Source of the DNA: Arthrobacter sp. AL12 | GTDB lineage: Bacteria; Actinomycetota; Actinomycetes; Actinomycetales; Micrococcaceae | Assembly: GCF_029960645.1 (NCBI RefSeq) | Contig: NZ_JASBQY010000012.1 | Span: 49,327-113,326, forward strand | DNA length: 64,000 bases | Direction of reading: 5' to 3' | Part shown: piece after piece, positions 55,917 to 64,000 of the stretch | Layout of the letters: each line of letters begins with the position of its first letter | Position numbering within the stretch: the first letter of the stretch is position 1 | Position numbers and translations under genes: made by a program | The notes under the pieces: model-generated | The model's input: only the letters and a program-made list of their open reading frames with translations | What the model was told of the DNA's origin: nothing | The model's database searches: none

Positions 55917-57088
55917 AGATATTGGTGGTCGTTCCTTGGGCTCCAAGTGTGACACGTCCGAGAAGCTTGGGACTTATAAAGCACTTGGCCGAAAATAACG
56001 AAGTGGTTGTAGTTGGCGCCGGTTGGAGCGAGACTGAGATCGAAGAACTTTTAGAACTTCCGGTCAGCCGCGTCGTGCCGGTGAGACTGCGGAAGATATC
56101 GGCCTATTTTAGATGCATTCTGGGCCTGGTGCTTGGGCGTTCACTTCAACAATCATATGTTGATGCAAATAAATTTCGGCGTGTAATTCGGCGTGAGCTA
56201 GCTGCGTTCCAGCCGGACCTGGGATATTTGAACGTGATAAGAACCGCCCAGTTTGTCAATGAATTTGAGAATGTTCCGACTGTCATCGATCTTGATGAGT
56301 TCCGAAGCGCCTACTATGATCTTCTGTCGATAACCAGCAGGAATCCGGTCTGGAGAATGATTGCCAAGATTGAGGCTCGAAGAATGCGCCGAGCCGAGGT
56401 GAAAGTCCTCGAAGCGTTCGATGGAATCCTTGTTTCTTCGCCGAACGACCTGGTCGATGGTCACTACAATGTCAGTCTTGTACGGAGCCCGCATGCGCTC
56501 AGCGGCGTTTCCCCACCAACTCCTGAAGCGCGAATCGCTGGCTCAATCATCTTTGTTGGGCGACAAAGCTATCGCGCAAATTCCGAGGCGGTCAGTTGGT
56601 TCGTCCGACAAGTTTTCCCACGAGTCGTGGAGCATATCCCGGGTGCTCACTTGACAATTGTCGGCGATGCACCTTCTCGTTCGATTATGCAGATGGCTGG
56701 CCCGCAGATTTCCGTGACTGGTCGAGTGGAGAGTCTAACCGGATACTACTCCACGGCTTCCGTATCGATAATCCCCATTCGGATGGCAACCGGCGTGCAG
56801 ATGAAACTCATAGAGTCTATGGCGCTGGGGGCTCCCGTCGTGGCAACCCCGATAGTTGTGCAGGGAGCTGGTGTTACGGAGGCTCATTGTATGGTCGCTG
56901 ACACTGCTGATGAATGGGTGAGCAGCGTCGTGGAAGTACTCCTAGACAGTCAGAAGGGACTTGCGCTCGCTAAGGAAGCTGCTCGATGGGCGAGCAGCAC
57001 CTATTCTCCTGAGGCAATTGGAGCTTCTCTGGACCTAGCCCTTGCCGAGCTCCGTATGCCTGATCAACAAAGGAACATGGCCCAGTGA
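55913..57088 (+). CDS. Glycosyltransferase family 4
   Basis: A 391-aa GT-B enzyme. KILVVVPWAPSVTRPRSLGL opens the acceptor domain. The donor domain has IIFVGRQSYRANSEAVSWFV, GAHLTIVGDAPSRSIMQMAG, ISVTGRVESLTGYYSTASVS, IIPIRMATGVQMKLIESMA and LGAPVVATPIVVQGA, the last being the classical E-x7-E region. GTG 55913 overlaps the upstream stop (GTGA). Its DNA is visibly AT-richer than the flanking core genes. Confidence 0.9.
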   Translation: MKILVVVPWAPSVTRPRSLGLIKHLAENNEVVVVGAGWSETEIEELLELPVSRVVPVRLRKISAYFRCILGLVLGRSLQQSYVDANKFRRVIRRELAAFQPDLGYLNVIRTAQFVNEFENVPTVIDLDEFRSAYYDLLSITSRNPVWRMIAKIEARRMRRAEVKVLEAFDGILVSSPNDLVDGHYNVSLVRSPHALSGVSPPTPEARIAGSIIFVGRQSYRANSEAVSWFVRQVFPRVVEHIPGAHLTIVGDAPSRSIMQMAGPQISVTGRVESLTGYYSTASVSIIPIRMATGVQMKLIESMALGAPVVATPIVVQGAGVTEAHCMVADTADEWVSSVVEVLLDSQKGLALAKEAARWASSTYSPEAIGASLDLALAELRMPDQQRNMAQ

Positions 57089-57137
57089 GACTGGCGCCAG
57101 ACCTGACGGCCAGCAGTCAGAGACTTAGGGTGGAGAG

Positions 57138-58622
57138 TTGAACCTGGGGTCAGCCGCCGCTCGCGGGGGCGTGGTCACGATCGGTCTTCAGGCCACGCGC
57201 TTCATCATTCAGTTCTCAGGACTAGTAGTTTTGGGCCGGTTGCTTGCACCCGCAGATTTTGGGCTCGTTGCCATGGTCACTGCGATTATCGGCATTGGGG
57301 ATATTATCCGCGAATTCGGATTGGTCCCCGCCGCCATTCAATCGAGCAGTATGTCCAAGGGACAGCGAACGAACCTATTTTGGTTTGGAGCAGGGCTCGG
57401 CATTCTAGTAGCCCTACTTTGTTGTCTCGCTTCTCAGTTCATTTCCTTAATTTATCAGGATAATCGACTCATTGAGATAACACTGGTTTTGTCTCTAACA
57501 TTTGTCTTCAATGGGTTCCAAACCCAATTTCAGGCTGGACTCGCGCGTGAAATGAAGTTTGTCGCACTATCTCTGACGGATGTATTTGCGCAGATCGTAG
57601 GATTAGGCCTCGGTGTAGGTGCAGCCATTGCAGGTTTCGGCTATTGGGCAATTGTTGTTCAGCTCGTCGCGCAGTCAGCATCCCTTTTGATTTTCAGGAT
57701 TATTGTCGCAGGATGGACGCCAGGACTTCCAGTCCGAAATGCCAGCATTCGTTCTTTTTTGAAATATGGTCAGAGTCTAGTTCTTACTCAGAGTCTTGTT
57801 TACGTCACGAGTAATGTCGATTCATTGCTCGTGGGTTCAAAATTCGGGGCCGAGCAGTTAGGTTTCTATAATCGGGGCTTTCAAATCTTAATGATGCCGC
57901 TGAATCAGATTCTTACGCCGTTGACATCAGTGGCGCTGCCCGTACTGTCTCAGTTGAAAGATGAATCTGGCCGCTTCAATTCTTATCTCCAGCGTGCCCA
58001 ATTAATGGTGGCCTACCCGGCAGTTATATTGTTCAGCATGATGGCTGCGTGCGCCCAACCTCTTATTCGCATCGTTTTTGGGGAGCAATGGCTACCCAGT
58101 GCCGCAATCTTTCAAGTCTTGGCCATCGCCGGCGCTTTTCAGGCTGTTGGGTATATTGGTTACTGGGTATTCCTGTCAAAGGGGCTGACCGGTTCGCACT
58201 TAAGATTCTCATTGATTTCGCGCTCCATCCTGCTCGCGGCCATTGTGTGTGGCAGCAATTGGGGTCCGGTAGGCATCGCAGCGGCCTACAGTCTGGGAAC
58301 AGTGCTGAACTGGCCCCTGGCCCTGCTATGGTTGCGGCGCGCGGCCGATTTGAACATAGGCCCTCTGGCGTACGGCGGAATCCGGGCAATCATCCTTGGC
58401 CTTACGTGTGCCGGCGTCTCTACCGCAGTGGCCCGCGCGGCTGGTAATCAAGCAGATATTGCGGTGGTCTTAATCGTCACGTTGACATCTTTAGTTGTCA
58501 TAGGACTTTTGTCAGTGATTGTGCGACCGTATCGCAAAGACATGGCGGCCATAGTTGCTACGGCCAAACTAGTCGTCGCTCCGCGAGTGGCGGCCAAGAG
58601 AAGTGTAGGAGATAGAACATAG
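57138..58622 (+). CDS. Oligosaccharide flippase (Wzx-like, MOP superfamily)
   Basis: A 494-aa membrane protein with about 12-14 hydrophobic helices that flips the lipid-linked repeat unit across the membrane. Family cues are LGSAAARGGVVTIGLQATRF, LLAPADFGLVAMVTAI, FLKYGQSLVLTQSLVYVTSN, VDSLLVGSKFGAEQLGFYNR and VALPVLSQLKDE. TTG 57138 follows GGTGGAGAG, the only good ribosome-binding site here. Its stop overlaps the next start. Confidence 0.9.
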   Translation: MNLGSAAARGGVVTIGLQATRFIIQFSGLVVLGRLLAPADFGLVAMVTAIIGIGDIIREFGLVPAAIQSSSMSKGQRTNLFWFGAGLGILVALLCCLASQFISLIYQDNRLIEITLVLSLTFVFNGFQTQFQAGLAREMKFVALSLTDVFAQIVGLGLGVGAAIAGFGYWAIVVQLVAQSASLLIFRIIVAGWTPGLPVRNASIRSFLKYGQSLVLTQSLVYVTSNVDSLLVGSKFGAEQLGFYNRGFQILMMPLNQILTPLTSVALPVLSQLKDESGRFNSYLQRAQLMVAYPAVILFSMMAACAQPLIRIVFGEQWLPSAAIFQVLAIAGAFQAVGYIGYWVFLSKGLTGSHLRFSLISRSILLAAIVCGSNWGPVGIAAAYSLGTVLNWPLALLWLRRAADLNIGPLAYGGIRAIILGLTCAGVSTAVARAAGNQADIAVVLIVTLTSLVVIGLLSVIVRPYRKDMAAIVATAKLVVAPRVAAKRSVGDRT

Positions 58623-59506
58623 TGACTCCCTTGAGGCTATTTTGGTGGGCCCCCGGTAGGAACCTTCGGCTGGCCTGGCCAGAGGCGAAAACCAACCCCG
58701 GTGTCTGGATTCGACTCGGACTTCGTACAGGAAGAATAGCCACCAACTTCGGCGACGAACTTTCCAGCCATGTTGTCGAAGCCGTCACGCGTCGACAGGT
58801 TCAGTGGGCGGAACCTCGGTCGGCTGAGCTTGTGGCAATAGGCTCGGTCCTCGGTCTTTATGCAGCTATGGGCAGCGGAGCTGCTGTCTGGGGAACCGGA
58901 ATTAGGGAGCCAATTAGTCCGGGCGAAGCAGAGTTGCTCAAGGGGCGTCTGGGGCCAATACTCGCTGTCCGCGGAAACCACACGAGAGATGCCTTGGGCT
59001 TGCCCTCTTCGACGGCGCTCGGTGATGCGGGCATGTTGGCGCCGATGTTTGCGTCTCGATCGACTCTGCGGAAGAAGGGTGTACTGGCGATCCCGCACTT
59101 TCGGGCTTGGTCAAGCAGATCGGGTCGCGAGACTGTTAAGCAGCTGACGAAGGTTGATATAGACATTGCCGAGCCGACGTTACATCCCAGGGCCATGATC
59201 GAACGCATTTCTAATTCAAGCCTTGTACTCACATCTAGCCTTCACGGCCTCATTCTGGGCCATTCCTTGGGGGTACCAACACAATTGGTTTCCTGGGACG
59301 GCGAGGCGGACCAGGAACCAGACTTCAAATATGCAGACTATTTCTCGAGCGTGGGGCACGAGGTATCTAGACTTCCGATCCAGCTTGCACTGGAAGAGTC
59401 GAAAATAAATGAGATTCACCAAAACTGTGAAGGGTTGGTGAAAGTACTCGAGAAGAAAACGTCCACACTGGCTGAGCACCTTGTGAAAGCCATCGAAGGG
59501 TTTTAA
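58622..59506 (+). CDS. Polysaccharide pyruvyl transferase family protein
   Basis: A 294-aa protein that probably adds pyruvate ketals from phosphoenolpyruvate to sugar residues of the polymer. FGDELSSHVVEAVTRRQVQW matches the N-terminal N-x-GDD-like block, AVWGTGIREPIS and AVRGNHTRDALGL the centre, and SLVLTSSLHGLILGHSLGVP the conserved SxRLHG-like region, here with SLHG. GTG 58622 overlaps the flippase stop. Pyruvylation would give the polymer negative charge. Confidence 0.85.
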   Translation: MTPLRLFWWAPGRNLRLAWPEAKTNPGVWIRLGLRTGRIATNFGDELSSHVVEAVTRRQVQWAEPRSAELVAIGSVLGLYAAMGSGAAVWGTGIREPISPGEAELLKGRLGPILAVRGNHTRDALGLPSSTALGDAGMLAPMFASRSTLRKKGVLAIPHFRAWSSRSGRETVKQLTKVDIDIAEPTLHPRAMIERISNSSLVLTSSLHGLILGHSLGVPTQLVSWDGEADQEPDFKYADYFSSVGHEVSRLPIQLALEESKINEIHQNCEGLVKVLEKKTSTLAEHLVKAIEGF

Positions 59507-59563
59507 AATTTCTTGCCTCAAGTAGCTTTAATGGCAGTCAATACCGAACTGGAATGAAACTAG

Positions 59564-60853
59564 ATGATTGAATTACTGGTTGCACTACTGGCCTTCATCG
59601 GTCTTGGGATCGCAATTCACCTTTGGGGATTTCCGAAATTTTCAATTCTGTTGATTCTCTTTTGTGCAGCAGTTCTGCCTCGTAACTTGACTCATCAATC
59701 TGTCTACAGGCATGTTGGAATAGGCCCAGCAAGTCCAGAGCTCACCACCTATATTGTTGCCGTCGGCGCACTTCTTCTTTTCGCATTGTTTCGGCCGCGA
59801 TACCGGCTTGGTCTTATGGTTTGGATCCCACTAATTGCATGGCTTGCCGCCGGGGCGGCTTTAGTCTGGACGGGTGGTGAGGTCCAGCAGTCGGGTATCC
59901 TCCAGTTGCTTCTTGCGCCTGCAGCATGGGTTATTGGTATGAATATATCTTCTGGCCTAGCGGCCGACAATGGAAGATTTTTAGTTAGGCTGATCTCATC
60001 CGTTATATTTCTACAACTTGCCGTGTGCATTCTCCAATGGCTCGGCCTCGACGTAAACCCACTCGAAGCCAACCAGGAAGCCCTCTTGGGCTCACGTTTC
60101 AACGGCACGCTAGGGCACCCCAATGATTTGGGTAAGGTTATTTTTCTCCTTCTAGCTGCAATGCTTCCGTTTGGTCGAAGAGTTGGGGGAGCCGACGCGG
60201 TCCTCTGGCGTTACGCCGTTGGTGCGGGTCTTGTCGTACTCGCCATGACGGGTGGACGTGCCGTCTCGGCTGCGGCTGTGTGCATGTTATTGATTTGGGC
60301 GCTTCTTTCTCCGGCCAGGGCCGCGAAGCGGGGCCGGAAGGCAGCGTTCGTCGGTGTGGCGCTCACGGCCGCCGCCTTCTTGTCGGGAGTTCTGTTGTCC
60401 AGATTCGACGAGGATCCTGAAGGGGGCGCTCGTTCTACTCTGACGGATGTTGCATGGGCGCAGATTTCGTCCTCTCCGTGGCTTGGAGTTGGCCCGAATT
60501 CCTATGTGGATGTCGTAGGGAGTTATGACGCACTCACGGCTTCCGGAGTGCCTGTGCATAACGCATTCCTGCTTGCCCTTGCAGAGATCGGAATCGTCGG
60601 CGCCGCGAGCCTCCTATTGCCGGTCGTGATTGGCACGCTTGTCGCGCTAAGGCGCTTTCGCCTCAATTCCGATGGTGGTGAGGCGTCGCGCGTCTACCTT
60701 GCAGCCCTCCCGGGTTTGTATCTCGTGGGGACGACTGGGTGGGGGATCTTGGGCGGCTATGTACTGCCTCTTTTTGCACTTGTATTTGGACTCCTGCATG
60801 CGTGGTCGTCACAAAGATCAAATGTCGAGGCCCTTTCGCCCATCGCTGCATAA
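59564..60853 (+). CDS. O-antigen ligase / Wzy-type polymerase
   Basis: A 429-aa membrane protein with about ten helices and a large extracytoplasmic loop. NGTLGHPNDLGKVIFLLLAA and GVPVHNAFLLALAEIGIVGA carry the conserved His-Asn motifs of the Wzy_C family. It polymerises or ligates repeat units. ATG 59564 lacks a strong ribosome-binding site. Last gene of the polymer operon; insertion sequences begin about 150 bp downstream. Confidence 0.88.
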   Translation: MIELLVALLAFIGLGIAIHLWGFPKFSILLILFCAAVLPRNLTHQSVYRHVGIGPASPELTTYIVAVGALLLFALFRPRYRLGLMVWIPLIAWLAAGAALVWTGGEVQQSGILQLLLAPAAWVIGMNISSGLAADNGRFLVRLISSVIFLQLAVCILQWLGLDVNPLEANQEALLGSRFNGTLGHPNDLGKVIFLLLAAMLPFGRRVGGADAVLWRYAVGAGLVVLAMTGGRAVSAAAVCMLLIWALLSPARAAKRGRKAAFVGVALTAAAFLSGVLLSRFDEDPEGGARSTLTDVAWAQISSSPWLGVGPNSYVDVVGSYDALTASGVPVHNAFLLALAEIGIVGAASLLLPVVIGTLVALRRFRLNSDGGEASRVYLAALPGLYLVGTTGWGILGGYVLPLFALVFGLLHAWSSQRSNVEALSPIAA

Positions 60854-61005
60854 GTTTGTGCTTCCTCAGGGGCCCTCGAAGCAATTTTTGAGTCTTAGGC
60901 CAGGATCACTCGCTTTGGCGGTGGCCGATGCCCAGTTCGGTGTCTTCCGAGCAAGATCGCTTGTCGGTGTCGGCACTCGTCAAAAGAGGGGCGGTGTCAA
61001 CTCGT

Positions 61006-61173
61006 CTAAGCAACGTTGTCGTTGAGTAGCTTGTTGAATGCTTCCCGGGGTGTGTAGAAGCCTAGAACTTTTCGTGGGCGGTCGTTGAGTTCGTCGGCGA
61101 TGGAGTCCAGGTAGGGCTGGTGACTGGTCAGCTCTGTGCCCTTGGGGAGGTACTCGCGGATGAGCCCATTGGT
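61006..61173 (-). pseudogene. IS30-family transposase C-terminal remnant
   Basis: The minus strand encodes TNGLIREYLPKGTELTSHQP, then SIADELNDRPRKVLGFYTP, REAFNKLLND and a TAG, the conserved IS30 C-terminus. The rest is cut off where the ISL3 element begins at 61174. Confidence 0.85.
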
Positions 61174-61284
61174 GGCTCTTCAAGGTTCCCGGGGAAATAG
61201 GTTCGTGTTGTAGCTAGCAGAGGACTCGTGGTCCTGCTGGGATGAGTGTTACTACGCATTCAACCTGAACAGGAACCACGAGCC

Positions 61285-61808
61285 TTGTTAGAGCCTACTG
61301 TGGCGGCCGAAGATGCTGCCAGCTTGATCTTCAACCTGCCTGATTACCGTGTCACCGCCACCGTCCAGCTCCCGGATGGGGCACGCTATGTCACGGTGGA
61401 GTCCATGTTTCCGCCGGGGTGCCCGAGTTGCGGGGTGATCGCTTCCCGGGTGAAGGAACGTCGTTGCCAGCAGCTGCGTGACATCCCGGTCGCCGGCGCG
61501 GTGGTGCTTCTCTGGGACAAGCGCCGCTGGTTCTGTGACGAGTACCTGTGCGAGCGGAAATCGTTCTATGAGGCCACGCCGCAGGTCCCGCGCCGGGCCC
61601 GATCGACCCGGCGGCTCCGCGAGACTGTGCTGGACGCGGTCATCACCTCGGGGCGGGCCGTGTCCGAGACTGCCGTGGCGTTCGGGGTCTCGTGGTGGCT
61701 GGTCCAGCAGGTCATCAGCCAGGCCGCTCTCCGCCTGCCCGACGTTGACCTCCTCGCACCCAGAATGCTGGGCATCGATGAGCACCGCTACCGGTCCGTG
61801 CGGTTCTT
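61285..61808 (+). pseudogene. ISL3 transposase, 5' part
   Basis: Encodes the zinc-finger region (FPPGCPSCGVIASRVKER), RWFCDEYLCERKSFYEATPQ, a helix-turn-helix (GRAVSETAVAFGVSWWLVQQ) and the first DDE Asp block LGIDEHRYRSVRFF, at which point the IS21-type element interrupts. TTG 61285 is the likely start; GTG 61246 extends it. The frame resumes exactly at 63942-64000 (FFQDPGTKAWTRYEPWMTT), showing that the gene was intact before the insertion. Confidence 0.88.
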
Positions 61809-61873
61809 TGTTAACGCCAACCCAAAACAGGGCCATTAGTGCCATTTGAAAACAGGGCCACTTGTTGTTCGTT

Positions 61874-62632
61874 CTATTGTGCCGTACCGGCGGTGGGTTG
61901 GTGTTTTTTGAGTCGGTAGCTGTTGCCTTTGAGGCTGATGACGTCGGCGTGGTGGACGATCCGGTCGATCATGGCCGAGGCGATGGTCAGGTCCCCGAAG
62001 ACGTCGCCCCAGCGGGCGAAGGGGAGGTTGGACGTCAGAATCATGGACGCGTGTTCGTAGCGGCTGGAGACCAGCTGGAAGAACAGGTTCGCGGCGTCCT
62101 GGTCAAACGGGATATAGCCTACTTCGTCAATTATGAGGAGCCCGTAGCGGCGTAGTTTCACCAGTTCCTGGGCGAGTTTCCCGCGGGAATGAGCCTCCTG
62201 CAGACGGGCGACCCAGCCGGTGGCGGAATCGAAGAGGACCCTGTGGCCGGCCTTGGCTGCCTTGATGCCGATGCCGACCGCGAGATGGGTTTTGCCGGTG
62301 CCGGGAGGCCCGAGCAGGACCACGTTCTTGGCTTCGGAGAGGAACACGCCGGTGCCCAGGTGGGCGATGAGGTTCCGGTCTGCGGAGGGTTGGTGGTCGA
62401 AGTTGAACTCCTCGAGGTCCTTGTGCGCCGGGAACCTCGCGGCCTTGATCCGGGTCGCCGCTCCGGAGGCTTCGCGTTCGGAGACTTCACGGGAGAGCAC
62501 GGCGGCCAGGTACTCCTCGTGCGACCAGCCGGCGTCCCGGGCCTGGTCCCCGAGACGGCGGAACCCGTCGCTGATCCGTGGTGCGCGAAGAGCCCGGGCG
62601 TAGTACTCGATCTGTGACGGTGTCCCGGTCAT
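61874..62632 (-). CDS. istB: IS21-family helper ATPase IstB
   Basis: A 252-aa AAA+ ATPase that assists IstA in target selection and strand transfer. Walker A is in VVLLGPPGTGKTHLAVGIGI, Walker B in YGLLIIDEVGYIPFD, and sensor motifs in ASMILTSNLPFARWGDVFGD. The N-terminal helical part (IEYYARALRAPRISDGFRRL) is present. ATG 62632 overlaps the istA stop (ATGA). Intact. Confidence 0.95.
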   Translation of the reverse strand: MTGTPSQIEYYARALRAPRISDGFRRLGDQARDAGWSHEEYLAAVLSREVSEREASGAATRIKAARFPAHKDLEEFNFDHQPSADRNLIAHLGTGVFLSEAKNVVLLGPPGTGKTHLAVGIGIKAAKAGHRVLFDSATGWVARLQEAHSRGKLAQELVKLRRYGLLIIDEVGYIPFDQDAANLFFQLVSSRYEHASMILTSNLPFARWGDVFGDLTIASAMIDRIVHHADVISLKGNSYRLKKHQPTAGTAQ

Positions 62633-63873
62633 GACGCCGTCTCCAGGACCAGGTTCGGCTGCTGGCCGAGGTCGATGCCGAAGATCTCGTCATAGGCGGC
62701 CAGATCCCGCACCTCCACAGATTCTGGCGGTTCGGGACGGCGCACCCGCTGGGTCCGGAAGTCCCGGCGCATCACCGCCGCGCGGGCCACGTGGGCCGGA
62801 TCGGTCACCACCAGATGCCGGGCCCAGGCCCGGTCGTGGGTGGCGATGATGACGCCGTCATGGGTGACCCAGACAGTGTCCAGATCAGCGACGACATCCA
62901 CGATCCGCCCAATGAACGACGGGTCCACGGAATAGTCGTTGGAGAACACCCGCACGTAGTAATCCCGCGGCAGCCGCACCGCGTTGCGGAACATGGTCTC
63001 CGGGCTCACCGGCGGCAGTTCCCGCATCCTCTCCCGGTCCAGCACGATCAGCTCGTCAGGACGGCCGTGACGGGACCGCGAGTACCGGTGATTGGCCTTG
63101 GGCAGCCAGTCCTCCAGCTGGCCGTTGAAATCCGCTGGTGAGCGGAACTCCCGGCCCGGCATGAAGCGTTGCCGGAAGAACCTGTTCATCCGCTCGACCA
63201 TGCCCTTGGACTCCGGATCCCGCGGCGGCAGCAGCTTGATCTCCAACCCGAGGGACCCGGCGAACGCGGCCACCGGCTGGGTGGGCCGGCGCCTGCCGAT
63301 GCCGGACTCGTTGTCCCACAACAGCCGCGACGGAACCGCCTGCGCGTCCTGGAGCAGAGTCCACATCCCGCCCAAAAGGTCCGGCGTCGTCCTTGAGGGC
63401 AGCATCCGTGCCTGGATGAATCCCGAGAACGCCGAAGTCATCACCAGCACCGGTGGCGTGTCGTTCTGGCCTGCACCGACGGGCAGCGGCTCGTGCGGGA
63501 ACCAGAGATCGCACTGGACCTGGAACCCCGGCTCGTGGACCAGACGGTCAGCCGGGTCCGGCGGCGCATATTCAGGCCGGATCGCGGCGACCTTCGCCCG
63601 GAACAGCGACGCGGAACCGGACCAGCCCACCCGCTCCGCGAGCGTTGCGGCCGGCATCGTCGGCGTCTTTACCAACAGCTCCCGCACCCTGGGAGCAAAC
63701 GCATCAAAACTCGACACTCCGGCCGCCCGCTGATACTTCGGCGCCCGGTCCGACTCCAGCGCCCGGTCAACCGTTCCGCGGGAAACCCCCACGATCCTGC
63801 CGATCTCACGCTTCGAGTGCTTGCCCGTCGAAAACAGGTGGCGTATCTCCGCCCAATCATCCAAATTGATCAC
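62629..63873 (-). CDS. istA: IS21-family transposase IstA
   Basis: A 414-aa DDE transposase. The N-terminal helix-turn-helix is EIRHLFSTGKHSKREIGRIV with GVSRGTVDRAL. The rve core has the first Asp in FQVQCDLWFPHE, the second in SRLLWDNESGIG and the Glu in PESKGMVERMNRFF. A C-terminal beta-barrel part follows (DYYVRVFSNDYSVDPSFIG). ATG 63873; overlaps istB by 4 bp. All catalytic residues are present, so the element may be active. Confidence 0.95.
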   Translation of the reverse strand: MINLDDWAEIRHLFSTGKHSKREIGRIVGVSRGTVDRALESDRAPKYQRAAGVSSFDAFAPRVRELLVKTPTMPAATLAERVGWSGSASLFRAKVAAIRPEYAPPDPADRLVHEPGFQVQCDLWFPHEPLPVGAGQNDTPPVLVMTSAFSGFIQARMLPSRTTPDLLGGMWTLLQDAQAVPSRLLWDNESGIGRRRPTQPVAAFAGSLGLEIKLLPPRDPESKGMVERMNRFFRQRFMPGREFRSPADFNGQLEDWLPKANHRYSRSRHGRPDELIVLDRERMRELPPVSPETMFRNAVRLPRDYYVRVFSNDYSVDPSFIGRIVDVVADLDTVWVTHDGVIIATHDRAWARHLVVTDPAHVARAAVMRRDFRTQRVRRPEPPESVEVRDLAAYDEIFGIDLGQQPNLVLETAS

Positions 63874-64000
63874 CTTCCATAATGGTCGGTGGCCCTGTTT
63901 TCAGTTGGCGTTCCTGGCCCTATTTTCGGTTGGCGTTAACATTCTTCCAAGACCCCGGCACGAAGGCCTGGACCCGGTACGAGCCGTGGATGACAACCAT

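Larger units (their letters stand above)
61809..63941 (-). mobile_element. IS21-family insertion sequence with 5-bp target duplication
   Basis: 2133 bp bounded by TGTTAACGCCAACC at 61809 and GGTTGGCGTTAACA ending at 63941. Further subterminal copies of the AAAACAGGGCCA type lie inside both ends, as usual for IS21. TTCTT occurs at 61804-61808 and 63942-63946 as target duplication. Removing element and one copy restores the ISL3 frame. Confidence 0.93.
61174..64000 (+). mobile_element. ISL3-family element, interrupted and running off the window
   Basis: The left end GGCTCTTCAAGG at 61174 is the GGCTCTTC-type terminus of ISL3 elements. It inserted into the IS30 transposase gene and was itself split by an IS21-type element at 61809-63941. 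The right end lies beyond 64000. Confidence 0.7.

Overview
The window reads as high-GC Gram-positive DNA, most likely an Arthrobacter/Pseudarthrobacter-type actinobacterium. The evidence is the strong codon bias, many GTG and TTG starts, a paaABCDE operon, an LAxTG-type sorting signal, and LCP, GlsB and VanZ family genes typical of Micrococcaceae. No tRNA, rRNA or CRISPR array was seen.

Layout. 0-4.5 kb is an aromatic-acid locus: a GntR/FCD regulator and a fumarylacetoacetate hydrolase-RraA fusion, divergent from a 3-hydroxybenzoate 4-monooxygenase (MobA-like). 4.5-10.4 kb is a decaying stretch with short repeats, a truncated DHFR-like gene, an NCS1 permease cut by one stop codon, a frameshifted DUF998 gene and toxin-antitoxin remnants. 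Inside it are an intact iron-redox/CDGSH pair. 10.9-18.4 kb is a surface/secretion region: a SipW-type signal-peptide protein, a 1188-residue protein with ten Ig-like repeats, and a two-gene unit made of a two-repeat acidic protein and an M50 metalloprotease with a PqqD-like N-terminal domain. That unit is the best candidate for an undescribed system.

18.5-30.4 kb is accessory DNA. It is punctuated by 25-bp repeats resembling Tn402/Tn5053 transposon ends and contains a lipoprotein gene, broken PadR/ABC, resolvase, IS481, ATPase and APC permease genes, and an intact formylglycine-generating enzyme/sulfatase pair. It also carries a TetR - small protein - zinc ribbon - ECF sigma cassette and two paralogous small proteins.

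30.4-45 kb is mostly core-like: a GlsB membrane protein, oligopeptidase B, an LCP protein, a low-molecular-weight tyrosine phosphatase, a Tat-type secreted protein, an HPr-kinase-like/PqqD fusion, a BY-kinase, signal peptidase I and the phenylacetyl-CoA epoxidase operon. galU follows (45.0-48.9 kb) but is broken by an in-frame stop and by IS110 and IS3-type insertions. 48.9-60.9 kb is an exopolysaccharide cluster (VanZ, LAxTG protein, DUF4012, polyprenyl sugar-phosphate transferase, glycosyltransferases, flippase, pyruvyltransferase, polymerase). Its right half is visibly AT-richer than the flanks. The window ends in a three-level nest, IS21 inside ISL3 inside IS30.

Genes acting together: the BY-kinase, phosphatase and LCP protein plausibly control and attach the polymer made by the exopolysaccharide cluster, for which UDP-glucose from GalU would normally be a precursor. 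PaaA-E with the adjacent enoyl-CoA hydratase form the start of aerobic phenylacetate degradation.
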